DNA from: Pteria penguin
Taxonomy: Eukaryota; Mollusca; Bivalvia; Pterioida; Pteriidae
Assembly (NCBI GenBank): GCA_035048485.1
Contig: CM068581.1
Coordinates: 11,552,864 to 11,616,863, forward strand
DNA length: 64,000 bases
Reading direction: 5' to 3'
Made by a program: the position numbers and the translations under genes. Below are positions 13,501 through 27,028 of this stretch, piece by piece (position 1 is the stretch's first letter; the number at the start of each line of letters is the position of its first letter). Under the pieces are notes generated by a model, which ran no database searches, had not been told where the DNA came from, and saw only the letters and a program-made list of their open reading frames with translations.

Positions 13501-16500
13501 ATCCTTTGAATAGTGTGAAGGAAGACCCTCCTGTACTATTTATCCCCTGATTAGTGTGAGGGAAGATCTTGCTGTACTGTTTATCCCTTTATAAGTGTGA
13601 GGGAAGATCCTGCTATACTATTTATCGTCTGATTAGTGTGAGGGAAGATGTTGCTGTACTGTTTATCCTCTGATTAGTATGAGGGAAGATCTTGCTGTAC
13701 TGTTTATCCTCTGATTAGTGTGAGGGAAGATCCTTCCACATTGTTTATCCTCTGATTAATATGAATGAAGATCCTGCTGTACTGTTTATCCCCTGATCAG
13801 TGTGAGGGAAGATCCTGCTGTACTGTTTATCCTCTGATTAGTATGAGGGAAGATCTTGCTGTATTGTTTATCCTCTGATTAGTGTGAGGGAAGATCCTTC
13901 CACACTGTTTATCCTCTGATTAATATGAAGGAAGATACTGCTGTACTGTTTATCCCCTGATCAGTGTGAGGGAAGATCCTGCTGTACTGTTTATTGTCTT
14001 CATTAGTGTGAGGGAAGATCCTGCTGCACTGTTTATCCTCTGATTAGTGTGAAGGAAGATCTTGCTGTACTGTTTATCCTCTGATTAGTGTGAGGGAATA
14101 TCCTGCTGTACTGTTTATCCTCTGATTAGTATGAGGGAAGATCCTGCTGTACTGTTTATCCTCTGATTAGTGTGAGGGAAGATCCTTCCACACTGTTTAT
14201 CCTCTGATTAATATGAATGAAGATCCTGCTGTACTGTTTATCCCCTGATCAGTGTGAGGGAAGATCCTGCTGTACTGTTTATCCTCTGATTAGTGTGAGG
14301 GAAGATCTTGCTGTACTGTTTATCCCTTTATAAGTGTGAGGGAAGATCCTGCTATACTATTTATCGTCTGATTAGTGTGAGGGAAGATGTTGCTGTACTG
14401 TTTATCCTCTGATTAGTATGAGGGAAGATCTTGCTGTACTGTTTATCCTCTGATTAGTGTGAGGGAAGATCCTTCCACATTGTTTATCCTCTGATTAATA
14501 TGAATGAAGATCCTGCTGTACTGTTTATCCCCTGATCAGTGTGAGGGAAGATCCTGCTGTACTGTTTATCCTCTGATTAGTATGAGGGAAGATCTTGCTG
14601 TACTGTTTATCCTCTGATTAGTGTGAGGGAATATCCTGCTGTACTGTTTATCCTCTGATTAGTATGAGGGAAGATCTTGCTGTACTGTTTATCCTCTGAT
14701 TAGTGTGAGGGAAGATCCTTCCACACTGTTTATCCTCTGATTAATATGAATGAAGATCCTGCTGTACTGTTTATCCCCTGATCAGTGTGAGGGAAGATCC
14801 TGCTGTACTGTTTATCCTCTGATTAGTGTGAGGGAAGATCTTGCTGTACTGTTTATCCCTTTATAAGTGTGAGGGAAGATCCTGCTATACTATTTATCGT
14901 CTGATTAGTGTGAGGGAAGATGTTGCTGTACTGTTTATCCTCTGATTAGTATGAGGGAAGATCTTGCTGTACTGTTTATCCTCTGATTAGTGTGAGGGAA
15001 GATCCTTCCACATTGTTTATCCTCTGATTAATATGAATGAAGATCCTGCTGTACTGTTTATCCCCTGATCAGTGTGAGGGAAGATCCTGCTGTACTGTTT
15101 ATCCTCTGATTAGTATGAGGGAAGATCTTGCTGTACTGTTTATCCTCTGATTAGTGTGAGGGAAGATCCTTCCACATTGTTTATCCTCTGATTAATATGA
15201 ATGAAGATCCTGCTGTACTGTTTATCCCCTGATCAGTGTGAGGGAAGATCCTGCTGTACTGTTTATCCTCTGATTAGTATGAGGGAAGATCCTGCTGTAC
15301 TGTTTATTGTCTGATTAGTGTGAGGGAAGATCCTGCTGCACTGTTTATCCTCTGATTAGTGTGAGGGAATATCCTGCTGTACTGTTTATCCTCTGATTAG
15401 TATGAGGGAAGATCTTGCTGTACTGTTTATCCTCTGATTAGTGTGAGGGAAGATCCTTCCACACTGTTTATCCTCTGATTAATATGAATGAAGATCCTGC
15501 TGTACTGTTTATCCCCTGATCAGTGTGAGGGAAGATCCTGCTGTACTGTTTATCCTCTGATTAGTATGAGGGAAGATCTTGCTGTACTGTTTATCCCTTT
15601 ATAAGTGTGAGGGAAGATCCTGCTATACTATTTATCGTCTGATTAGTGTGAGGGAAGATGTTGCTGTACTGTTTATCCTCTGATTAGTATGAGGGAAGAT
15701 CTTGCTGTACTGTTTATCCTCTGATTAGTGTGAGGGAAGATCCTTCCACATTGTTTATCCTCTGATTAATATGAATGAAGATCCTGCTGTACTGTTTATC
15801 CCCTGATCAGTGTGAGGGAAGATCCTGCTGTACTGTTTATCCTCTGATTAGTATGAGGGAAGATCTTGCTGTACTGTTTATCCTCTGATTAGTGTGAGGG
15901 AAGATCCTTCCACATTGTTTATCCTCTGATTAATATGAATGAAGATCCTGCTGTACTGTTTATCCCCTGATCAGTGTGAGGGAAGATCCTGCTGTACTGT
16001 TTATCCTGTGATTAGTATGAGGGAAGATCTTGCTGTACTGTTTATCCTCTGATTAGTGTGAGGGAAGATCCTTCCACACTGTTTATCCTCTGATTAATAT
16101 GAAGGAAGATACTGCTGTACTGTTTATCCCCTGATCAGTGTGAGGGAAGATCCTGCTGTACTGTTTATTGTCTTCATTAGTGTGAGGGAAGATCCTGCTG
16201 CACTGTTTATCCTCTGATTAGTGTGAAGGAAGATCTTGCTGTACTGTTTATCCTCTGATTAGTGTGAGGGAAGATCCTGCTGTACTGTTTATCCTCTTAT
16301 TAGTTAGAGGGAAGATCCTGCTGTACTGTTTATTGTCTGATTAGTGTGAGGGGAGATCCTGCTGTACTTTTTATCCTCTGATTAGTGTGAAGGAAGATCC
16401 TGCTGCACTATTTAGCCCCTGATTAGTGTGAGGGAACATCATGCTGCACTGTTTATCCCCTGATTAGTGTGAGGGAAGATCATGCTACACTGTTTATCTT

Positions 16501-19500
16501 CTGATTAGTGAGGGAAGATCCTGCTGTACTGTTTATCCTCTGATTAGTTTGAAGGAAGATCCTGCTGCACTATTTAACCCCTGATTAGTGTGAGGGTAGA
16601 TCCTGCTGCACTGCTTATCCCCTGGCTAGTGTGAGGGAAGATCCTGCTGTACTGTTTATCCTCTGATTAATGTGAGGGAAGATCCTGCTGTACTGTTTAT
16701 CTTCTGATTAGTGTGAAGGAAGATCCTGCTGCACTGTTCATTCCCTTTTTAGTGTGAGGGAATATCCTGCTGTACTGTTTATCCTCTGATTAGTATGAGG
16801 GAAGATCTTGCTGTACTGTTTATCCTCTGATTAGTGTGAGGGAAGATCCTTCCACACTGTTTATCCTCTGATTAATATGAAGGAAGATCCTGCTGTATTG
16901 TTTATTGTCTGATTAGTGTGAGGGAAGATCCTGCTGTACTGTTTATCCTCTGATTAGTATGAGGGAAGATCCTGATGTACTGTTTATCCTCTGATTAGTG
17001 TGAGGGAATATCCTTCCACACTGTTTATCCTCTGATTAATATGAAGGAAGATATGGCTGTACTGTTTATCCCCTGATCAGTGTGAGGGAAGATCCTGCTG
17101 TACTGTTTATTGTCTTCATTAGTGTGAGGGAAGATCCTGCTGCACTGTTTATCCTCTGATTAGTGTGAAGGAAGATCTTGCTGTACTGTTTATCCTCTTA
17201 TTAGTTACAGGGAAGATCCTGCTGTACTGTTTATTGTCTGATTAGTGTGAGGGGAGATCCTGCTGTACTTTTTATCCTCTGATTAGTGTGAAGGAAGATC
17301 CTGCTGAACTATTTAGCCCCTGATTAGTGTGAGGGAAGATCATGCTGCACTGTTTATCCCCTGAATAGTGTGAGGGAAGATCATGCTGCACTGTTTATCT
17401 TCTGATTAGTGAGGGAAGATCCTGCTGTACTGTTTATCCTCTGATTAGTTTGAAGGAAGATCCTGCTGCACTATTTAACCCCTGATTAGTGTGAGGGAAG
17501 ATCCTGCTGTACTGTTTATCCTCTGATTAATGTGAGGGAAGATCCTGCTGTACTGTTTATCTTCTGATTAGTGTGAAGGAAGATCCTGCTGCACTGTTCA
17601 TTCCCTTTTTAGTGTGAGGGAATATCCTGCTGCACTGTTTATCCTCTCATTAGTGAGTGAAGATCCTGCAGTACTGTTTATCACCTGATTAGCATAAGGG
17701 AATATCCTGCTGTACTGTTTATCACCTCATTAGTGTGAGGGAAGATCCTGCTGCCCTATTTATCCCCTGATTAGTGTGAGGAAAGATCCTGCTGTACTCT
17801 TTATCCTCTTATTAATGTGAGGGAAAATCCTGCTGTACTGTTTATTATCTGATTAATGTGAGGGAAGATTCTGCTGTACTGTTTGTTGTCTGATTAGTGT
17901 GAGGAAAGGATCCTGCTGTACTGTTTATCCTCTGATTAGTGTGAGGGAAGATTCTGCTGTACTGTTTATCCTCTGATTAGTGTGAGGGAAGATCCTGCTG
18001 TACTGTTTATCCCCTGATTAGTGTGAGGGAAGATCCTGCTGTACTGTTTATTGTCTGATTAGTGTAAGGAAAGATCCTGCTGTGCTGTTTATCCCCTGAT
18101 TAATGTGAGGGAAGATCCTGCTGTACTGTCTTGCCTCTAATTGTTGTGAGGGAAGATCCTGCTGTGCTGTTTATACTCTGAGTAATGTGAGAAAAGATCC
18201 TGCTGTACTGTTTATCCTCTGATTAGTGTGAGGGAAGATCCTGCTGCACTGTTTATCCCCTGATTAGTGTGAGGAAAGATCCTGCTGTACTGTTTATCCT
18301 CTGATTAGTATGAGGGAAGATCTTGCTGTGCTGTTTATCCTCTGAGTAGTGTGAGGGAAGATACTTTCGCACTGTTTATCCTCTGATTAGTATGACGGAA
18401 GATTCTGCTGTACTGTTTATCCCCTGTTTAGTGTGAGGGAAGATCCTGCTGTACTGTTTATTGTCTTGAGTAATGTGAAGGAAGATCCTGCTGCACTGTT
18501 TATCCACTGATTAGTGTGAAGGAAGATCCTGCTGTACTGTTTATCCTCTGAATAGTGTGAGGGAAGATCCTACTGTAATGTTTATCCTCTGATTAGTGTG
18601 AGGGAAGATCCTACTATATTGTTTATCCTCTGATTAGTGTGAGGGGAGATCCTGCTATATTGTTTATTGTCTGATTAGTGTGAGGGAAGATCCTGCTGTA
18701 CTGATTATCCTCTGATTAGTGTGAGGGAAGATCCTGCTGTACTGTTTATCCTCTGATTAGTATGAGGGAAGATCCTGCTGTATTGTTTATCCTCTGATTA
18801 GTGTGAGGGAAGATCCTGATGTACTGTTTATCCTCTGATTAGTGTGAGGGAAGATCTTGCAATACTTTTTATCCTCTGATTATTGTGAGATAAGATCCTG
18901 CTGCACTGTTTATTGTCTGATTAGTATGAGGGAAGATCCTGCTGTACTGTTTATTGTCTGATCAGTGTGAGGGAAGATCATACTGCACTGTTTATCGTCT
19001 GATTATTGTGAGGGAAGATCCTGCTGCACTGTTTATCCTTTGATTAGTGTGAGGGAAGATCTTGCTGTGCTGTTTATCCTATGATTAGTGTGAAGGAAGA
19101 TCCTTTCGCACTATTTATCCTGTGATTAGTATGAGGGAAGATTCTGCTGTACTGTTTATCCCCTGAGTAGTGTGAGGAACAATCCTGCTGTACTGTTTAT
19201 TGTCTTGAGTAATGTGAGGGAAGCTCCTGCTGCACTGTTTATCCACTGATTAGTGTGAAGGAAGATACTGCTGTACTGTTTATCCTCTGAATAATGTGAG
19301 GGAAGATCCTGCTGTACTGTTTATTGTCTTGAGTAATGTGAGGGAAGACCCTGCTGCACTGTTTATCCACTGATTTGTGTGAAGGAAGATCCTGCTGTAC
19401 TGTTTATCCTCTGATTAGTGTGAGGGAAGATCCTGCTGTACCGTTTATTGTCTGATTAGTGTGAGGGAAGATCTTGCTGTACTGTTTATTGTCTGATTAG

Positions 19501-22500
19501 TGTCAGGGACGATCTTGCTCTACTGTTTATTCTCTAATTAATGTGAAGGAAGATCCTGCTGTACTGTTTATCCTCTGATTAGTGTGAGGGAAGATCCTGC
19601 TGTACTGTTTATTGTCTGATTAGTGTGAGGGAAGATCCTGCTGTACTGTTTATTGTCTTGAGTAATGTGAGGGAAGATCCTGCTGCACTGTTTATCCACT
19701 GATTAGTGTGAGGGAAGATCCTGCTGTACTGTTTATTGTCTTGAGTACTGTGAGGGAAGATGCTGCTGCACTGTTTATCCACTGATTAGTGTGAGGGAAG
19801 ATCCAGCTGCACTGTTTCTCCTCTGATTAGTGTGAGGGGAGATCCTGCTGTACTGTTTATCCACTGATTTGTGTGACGGAAGATCCTACTATACTGTTTA
19901 TTGTCTGATTAGTGTGAGGGAAGAGTGTGCTGTATTGTTTATCCTCTGATTAGTGTGAGGGAAGATCCTGCTGTATTGTTTATCCTCTGATTAGTGTGAG
20001 GAGAGATCCTGCTGTACTGTTTATTGTCTGATTAGTGCGAGGAAAGATCCTGCTGTACTGTTTATTGTCTGATTAGTGCGAGGAAAGATTCTGCTGTACT
20101 GTTTATCTTCTGATTAGTGTGAGGGAAGATCCTGATGTACTGTTTATCCTCTGATTAGTGTGAGGGAAGATGCTGCTGTACTGTTTATCCTCTGATTAAT
20201 GTGAGAGAAGTTCCTGCTGCACTGTTTATCCCTTGATTAGTGTGAGGGAAGATCTTGCAGTACTTTTTATCCTCTGATTAGTGTGAGGGAAGATCCTGCT
20301 GCACTGTTTATTGTCTGATTAGTGTTAGGGAAGATCCTGCTGTACTATTTATCCTCTGATTAGTGTGAGGGAAGATCCTGCTGTACTGTTTATCCTCTAA
20401 TTAGTGTGAGGGAAGATCCTGCTGTACTTTTTATCCTCTGATTAGTGTGAGGGAAGATCCTTCTGCACTGTTTATCCTCTGATTATTGTGAGGTAAGATC
20501 CTGCTGTATTGTTTATTGTCTGATTAGTGTGAGGGAAGATCCTGCTGCACTGTTTATTGTCTGATTAGTGTGAGGGAAGATCCTGCTGCACTGTTTATTG
20601 TCTGATTAGTGTGAGGGAAGATTCTGCTGTATTGTTTATCCTCTGATTATTGAGGGAAGATCCTGCTGTACTGTTTATTCTCTGATTAGTGTGAGGGAAG
20701 ATCCTGCTGTACTATTTATTGTCTGATGAGTGTTAGGGAAGATCATGCTGTACTGTTTATCCTGTGATTAGTGTGAGGGAAGATCCTGCTGTATTGTTTA
20801 TTGTTTGATTAGTGTGAGGGAAAATCCTGCTGTACTATTTATCCTCTGATTAGTGTGAGGGGAGATCCTGCTGTACTATTTATTGTCTGATTAGTGTGAG
20901 GGAAGATCCTGATGTACTGTTTATTGTCTGATTAGTGTGAGGGAAGATCCTGCTGTACTGTTTATCCTCTGATTAGTGAGAGGAGAAATCCTGCTGTACT
21001 GTTTATCCTCTGATTAGTGTGAGGGAAGATCCTGCTGTACTGTTTATCCTCTGATTATTGTGAGGAAAGATCCTGCTGCACTATTTATCCCCTGATTAGT
21101 TTGAGGGAAGATGCTGCAGTATTGTTTATCCTCTGATTAGTGTGAGGGAAGATCCTGCTGCACTGTTTATTGTCTGATTAGTGTTAGGGAAGATCCTGCT
21201 GTACTATTTATCCTCTGATTAGTGTGAGGGAAAATCCTGCTGTACTATTTATCCTCTGATTAGTGTGAGGAGAGATCCTGCTGTACTGTTTATTGTCTGA
21301 TTAGTGCGAGGAAAGATCCTGCTGTACTGTTTATTGTCTGATTAGTGCGAGGAAAGATTCTGCTGTACTGTTTATCTTCTGATTAGTGTGAGGGAAGATC
21401 CTGATGTACTGTTTATCCTCTGATTAGTGTGAGGGAAGATGCTGCTGTACTGTTTATCCTCTGATTAATGTGAGAGAAGTTCCTGCTGCACTGTTTATCC
21501 CTTGATTAGTGTGAGGGAAGATCTTGCAGTACTTTTTATCCTCTGATTAGTGTGAGGGAAGATCCTGCTGCACTGTTTATTGTCTGATTAGTGTTAGGGA
21601 AGATCCTGCTGTACTATTTATCCTCTGATTAGTGTGAGGGAAGATCCTGCTGTACTGTTTATCCTCTAATTAGTGTGAGGGAAGATCCTGCTGTACTTTT
21701 TATCCTCTGATTAGTGTGAGGGAAGATTCTTCTGCACTGTTTATCCTCTGATTATTGTGAGATAAGATCCTGCTGTATTGTTTATTGTCTGATTAGTGTG
21801 AGGGAAGATCTTGCTGCACTGTTTATTGTCTGATTAGTGTGAGGGAAGATCCTGCTGCACTGTTTATTGTCTGATTAGTGTGAGGGAAGATTCTGCTGTA
21901 TTGTTTATCCTCTGATTATTTTGAGGGAAGATCCTGCTGTACTGTTTATTCTCTGATTAGTGTGAGGGAAGATCCTGCTGTACTATTTATTGTCTGATGA
22001 GTGTTAGGGAAGATCCTGCTGTACTGTTTATCCTCTGATTAGTGTGAGGGAAGATCCTGCTGTATTGTTTATTGTTTGATTAGTGTGAGGGAAAATCCTG
22101 CTGTACTATTTATCCTCTGATTAGTGTGAGGGGAGATCCTGCTGTACTATTTATTGTCTGATTAGTGTGAGGGAAGATCCTGATGTACTGTTTATTGTCT
22201 GATTAGTGTGAGGGAAGATCCTGCTGTACTGTTTATCCTCTGATTAGTGAGAGGAGAAATCCTGCTGTACTGTTTATCCTCTGATTAGTGTGAGGGAAGA
22301 TCCTGCTGTACTGTTTATCCTCTGATTATTGTGAGGAAAGATCCTGCTGCACTATTTATCCCCTGATTAGTTTGAGGGAAGATGCTGCAGTATTGTTTAT
22401 CCTCTGATTAATGTGAGAGAAGATCCTGCTGCTCTGTTTATCCCCTGAGTAGTGAGAGAAGATCTTGCAGTACTTTTTTATCCTCTGATTAGTGTGAGGG

Positions 22501-25311
22501 AAGATCCTGCTGCACTATTTAGCCCCTGATTAGTATGAGGGAAGATCCTGCTGCACTGTTTATCCTCTGATTAGTGTGAGGGAAGATCCTGCTGTACAGT
22601 TTATATTCTTATTAATGTGAGAGAAGATCCTGCTGTACTGTTTATCCTGTGATTAGTTTGAAGGAAGATCCTGCTGCACTATGTAACCCCAGATTAGTGT
22701 GAGAGAAGATCCTGCTGCACTGTTCATTCCCTTTTTAGTGTGAGGGAATATGCTGCTGCACTGTTTATCCTCTGATTAGTGAGTGAAAATCCTGCAGTAC
22801 TGTTTATCACCTGATTAGTGTGAGGGAAGATCCTGCTGCCCTATTTATCCCCTGATTAGTGAGAGGAAAGATCCTGCTGTACTCTTTATCCTCTGATTAA
22901 TGTGAGGGAGGATCTGCTGTACTGTTTATCCACTGATTAGTGTGAGGGAAGATCCTGCTGTACTGTTTATCTTCTGATTAATGCAAGGCAAGATCCTGCT
23001 GTACTGTTTATTGTCTGATTAATGTGAGGGAAGATTCTGCTGTACTGTTTATTGTCTGATTAGTGTGAGGGAAGGATCCTGCTGTACTGTTTATCCTCTG
23101 ATTAGTGTGAGGGAAGATCCTTCTGTACTGTTTATCCTCTGATTAGTGTGAGGGAAGATCCTGCTGCCGTATTTATCCCCTGATTAGTGTGAGGAAAGAT
23201 CCTGCTGTACTCTTTATCCTCTTATTAATGTGAGGGAAAATCCTGATGTACTGTTTAACCCCTTATTAGTGTGAGGGAAGATGCTGCTGTACTGTTTATC
23301 CTCTGATTAATGTGAGAGAAGATCCTGCTGTACTGTTTATCTTCTGATTAATGTGAGGCAAGATCCTGCTGTACTGTTTATTGTCTGATTAATGTGAGGG
23401 AAGATTCTGCTGTACTGTTTATTGTCTTATTAGTGTGAGGGAAGGATCCTGCTGTACTGTTTATCTAATTGCTTCTAATTGTTGTGAGCGAAAATCCTGC
23501 TGTGCTGTTTATACTCTGAGTAATGTGAGAGAAGATCCTGCTGTACAGTTTATCCTCTGATTAGTGTGAGGGAAGATCCTGTTGTACTGTTTATCCTCTG
23601 ATTAGTGTGAGGGAAGATCCTGCTGCACTGTTTATTGTCTGATTAGTGTTAGGGAAGATCCTGCTGTACTGTTTATTGTTTGATTAGTATGAGGGAAGAT
23701 CTTGCTGTGCTGTTTATCCTCTGATTAGTGTGAGGGAAGATCCTGCTGGACTGTTTATCCTCTGATTAGTATGACGGAAGAGTGTGCTGTACTGTTTATC
23801 CTCTTATTAGTTAGAGGGAAGATCCTGCTGCACTGTTTATCCCCTGATTAGTGTGAGGGAAGATCCTGCTGTACTGTTTATTGTCTTGAGTAATGTGAGG
23901 GAAGATCCTGCTGTACTGTTTATCCCCTGATTAGTGTGAGGGAAGATCCTGCTGTACTGTTTATTGTCTGATTAGTGTAAGGAAAGATCCTGCTGTACTG
24001 TTTATCCCCTGATTAATGTGAGGGAAGATCCTGCAGTACTGTTTTGCCTCTAATTGTTGTGAGGGAAGATCCTGCTGTGCTGTTTATACTCTGAGTAATG
24101 TGAGAGAAGATCCTGCTGTACTATTTATCCTCTGATTAGTGTGAGGGAAGATCCTGCTGTACTATTTATTGTCTGATTAGTGTAAGGAAAGATCCTGCTG
24201 TACTGTTTATCCCCTGATTAATGTGAGGGAAGATCCTGCAGTACTGTTTTGCCTCTAATTGTTGTAAGGGAAGATCCTGCTGTGCTGTTTATACTCTGAG
24301 TAATGTGAGAGAAGATCCTGCTGTACTGTTTATCCTCTGATTAGTGTGAGGGAATATCCTGCTGCACTGTTTATTGTCTGATTAGTGTGAGGGAAGATCC
24401 TGCTGTACTGTTTATTGTTTGATTAGTTTATTGTCTTGAGTAATGTGAGGGAAGATCCTGCTGCACTGTTTATCCACTGATTAGTGTGAAGGAAGATCCT
24501 GCTGTACTATTTATCCTCTGAATAGTGTGAGGGAAGATCCTGCTGTACTATTTATCCTCTGATTAGTGTTAGGGAAGATCCTGCTGTACTGTTTATCCTC
24601 TGATTAGTGTGAGGGAAGATCCTGCTCTACTGTTTATTGTTTGATTAGTGTGAGGGAAGATTCTGCTGTACTATTTATCCTCTGATTAGTGTGAGGGGAG
24701 ATCCTGCTGTACTATTTATCGTCTGATTAGTGTGAGGGAAGATCCTGCTGTACTGTTTATCCTCTGATTAGTGTGAGGGGAGATCCTGCTGTACTGTTTA
24801 TCCTCTGATTATTTTGAGGAAGATCCTGCTGCACTGTTTATCATCTGATTATTGAGAGGGAAGATCCTGCTGTACTGTTTATCCTCTGATTAGTGTGAGG
24901 AAAGATCCTGCTGCACTATTTATCCCCTGAATAGTTTGAGGGAAGATGCTGCAGTACTGTTTATCCTCTGATTAGTGTGAGGGAAGATCCTGCTGCACTG
25001 TTTGTCCTCTGATTATTGTGAGGTAAGATCCTGCTGTACTGTTTATTGTCTGATTAGTGTGAGGGAAAATCCTGCTACACTGTTTATCCTCTGATTAGTG
25101 TGAGGGGAGATCCTGTTTATCCTCTGATTAGTGTGAGGGGAGATCCTGCTGTACTGTTCATCCTCTGATTAGTGTGAGGGAAGATCCTGCTGTATTGTGT
25201 ATCCTCTGATTAGTGTGAGGGGAGATCCTGCTGTACTGTTCATCCTCTGATTAGTGTGAGGGAAGATCCTGCTGTATTGTGTATCCTCTGATTAGTGTGA
25301 GGGAAGATCCT
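10506..25311. repeat. Giant 41-bp minisatellite, about 360 copies, 14.8 kb
   Basis: The unit is about 41 bp with the core 'ctgattagtgtgagggaaga' followed by tcctgctgtactgtttatc. It occupies almost a quarter of the window without interruption by any gene or mobile element. Sub-blocks are repeated as units: blocks carrying 'ttccacactg' recur in the left half, and a block with 'attagtgcgagg' at 20031 recurs at 21300, offset about 1269 bp (near 31 units). The array lies between the convergent MEK5-like and PCSK9-like genes. The real copy number may differ from the assembly. Confidence 0.97.
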
Positions 25312-26185
25312 GTACTGGTATATCCCTATCTGATCTCTGGACCCTACACTTGTTCAGCCTCGTAGCAACAGGTTCTGGACCATACACTGGCATAGCCCCT
25401 AGAAACAGGCTTTGGACCATAGACTGATATAGCCCAATAGCACAGGCTTTGGACCGTACATTGATATAGCCCAATAGCACAGGCTTTGGACCCTACATTG
25501 ATATAGCCCAATAGCATCAGGCTCTGGATCCTATACTGGTATATCCCTATAGCAGCAGGCTCTGAACCCTACACTTATGTAGCAAACTGTTTTGAACCCT
25601 ACACTGGAATAGCCTTATAGCAACAAGTTCTGAACCCTACCCTGGTATAGCCCTACAGCAACAACTTCTGAACCCTACTCTGGTAGAGCCCTACAGCAAC
25701 AACTTCTGAACCTTTAACTGGCATAGCTTATAGCAACAAGTTCTGAACCCTACACTAGTAGAGCCCTACAGCAACAAGTTCTGAACTCTACGTACACTGG
25801 CATAGCCTATTACAACAAGTTCTGAACCCTACACTGGTATAGCCCTACAGCAACAACTTCTGAACCCTACACATGTAGAGCCCTACAGTAACAAGTTCTG
25901 AACCTTTAACTGGCATAACTTATAGCAACAAGTTCTGAACCCTACATTAGTAGAGCCCTACAGCAACAAGTTCTGAACCCTACGTACACTGGCATAGCCT
26001 ATTGCAACAAGTTCTGAACCCTACCCTGGTATAGCCCTACAGCAACTACTTCTGAACTTTACACTGGTATATCAACAGGTTTTGCACCTTATAATAGTGT
26101 AGCCAAACAACTGGTATAGCCCTAAGCAGCAGCAGGCTCTGGACCCTTCACTGGTATAGCAGCAGGCTCTGGATTCTATGGTGGT
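25312..26185. repeat. About 38-bp minisatellite, degenerate
   Basis: The unit contains 'ctgaaccctacactggtata' followed by gccctacagcaacaa. It follows the 41-bp array directly, with no unique sequence between. Units are variable, and the first few (25320-25560) are the most divergent. Confidence 0.85.
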
Positions 26186-26189
26186 ATAT

Positions 26190-27028
26190 CGTCGCTATTG
26201 TCATAGCATGTCATCCAGCATTCATTCGTCTTTCGTCCATCATCATAAACTTTTCACATTTTTGACTTCTTCTAAACCACTTTATGGATTTTACTGAAAC
26301 TTTGTTGGCATTAAGTACACATGGTCCCCATAAGTGTTGTACTTTTTGTTCAGATCCATCAATAGGTGGTGCCACCACAGACAAAAGTAGGTCACAGAGG
26401 GTACCCTCCTTTGGCAAACTTCTTCAGACCAGCTGCTTACAGTGTTGTTTATGGTTCTATTCCTGAATCAAATTTTTGCTATTTTCTCCTTTAGGTGATA
26501 ATGATGCCTTAATCTGGTTTCTTTTAATCATAATTATGGTTAAGAGTGTTACTGTAAAAGAATTTTTCAATATTTCAAATTTTGGAATTTTTATGAATTT
26601 TTAAGACTGTAAAATAGGGGATGTGTACTCTTTCACATGTTCAACTTCTTCAGAACCACTTTAATGATTTTTATTAAACCTGGTAGGAATGAGTATTCAT
26701 GATTCCTAACAAGTGTTGTTGTTTTTCATCTAGAACTGTCAGCAGGTGGCACCAACACAGGCAAAAGTAAGTCACAGATGGTACCCTCCTTTGACAAACT
26801 TCTTCTTCAGCTGGTACATAGGCAATCTGAATGCAAAGGAATGATAAAGAGGGGATGGGGAGCATTTCTGTACAATTTCAACTTCTGCTGCAGAATCACT
26901 GGAAGGATTTTGATGAAACTTGGTAGTACTCATGGTCTCTTGCAAGTGTTGATGTTTGATGTTGATGACTGTTGAATAAGCAAAATGTGTTCAGGTGAGC
27001 GACACAGGCCCATTTGGACCTCTTGTTT
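26190..27028. repeat. Dispersed repeat, second copy of the 1-1331 family
   Basis: It shares phrase order with 430-1331, including 'gggtaccctcct', 'cagaccagctgc' and an end reading 'ggtgagcgacacaggccc' then 'ggacctcttgttt'. Internally the repeat is partly duplicated (26240-26480 and 26625-26830 resemble each other). No gene is supported. Confidence 0.6.

Noticed and set aside
2456..25311. Possible CRISPR arrays
   Set aside because: Units are contiguous direct repeats with no unique spacers, in a eukaryotic intron and intergenic context.
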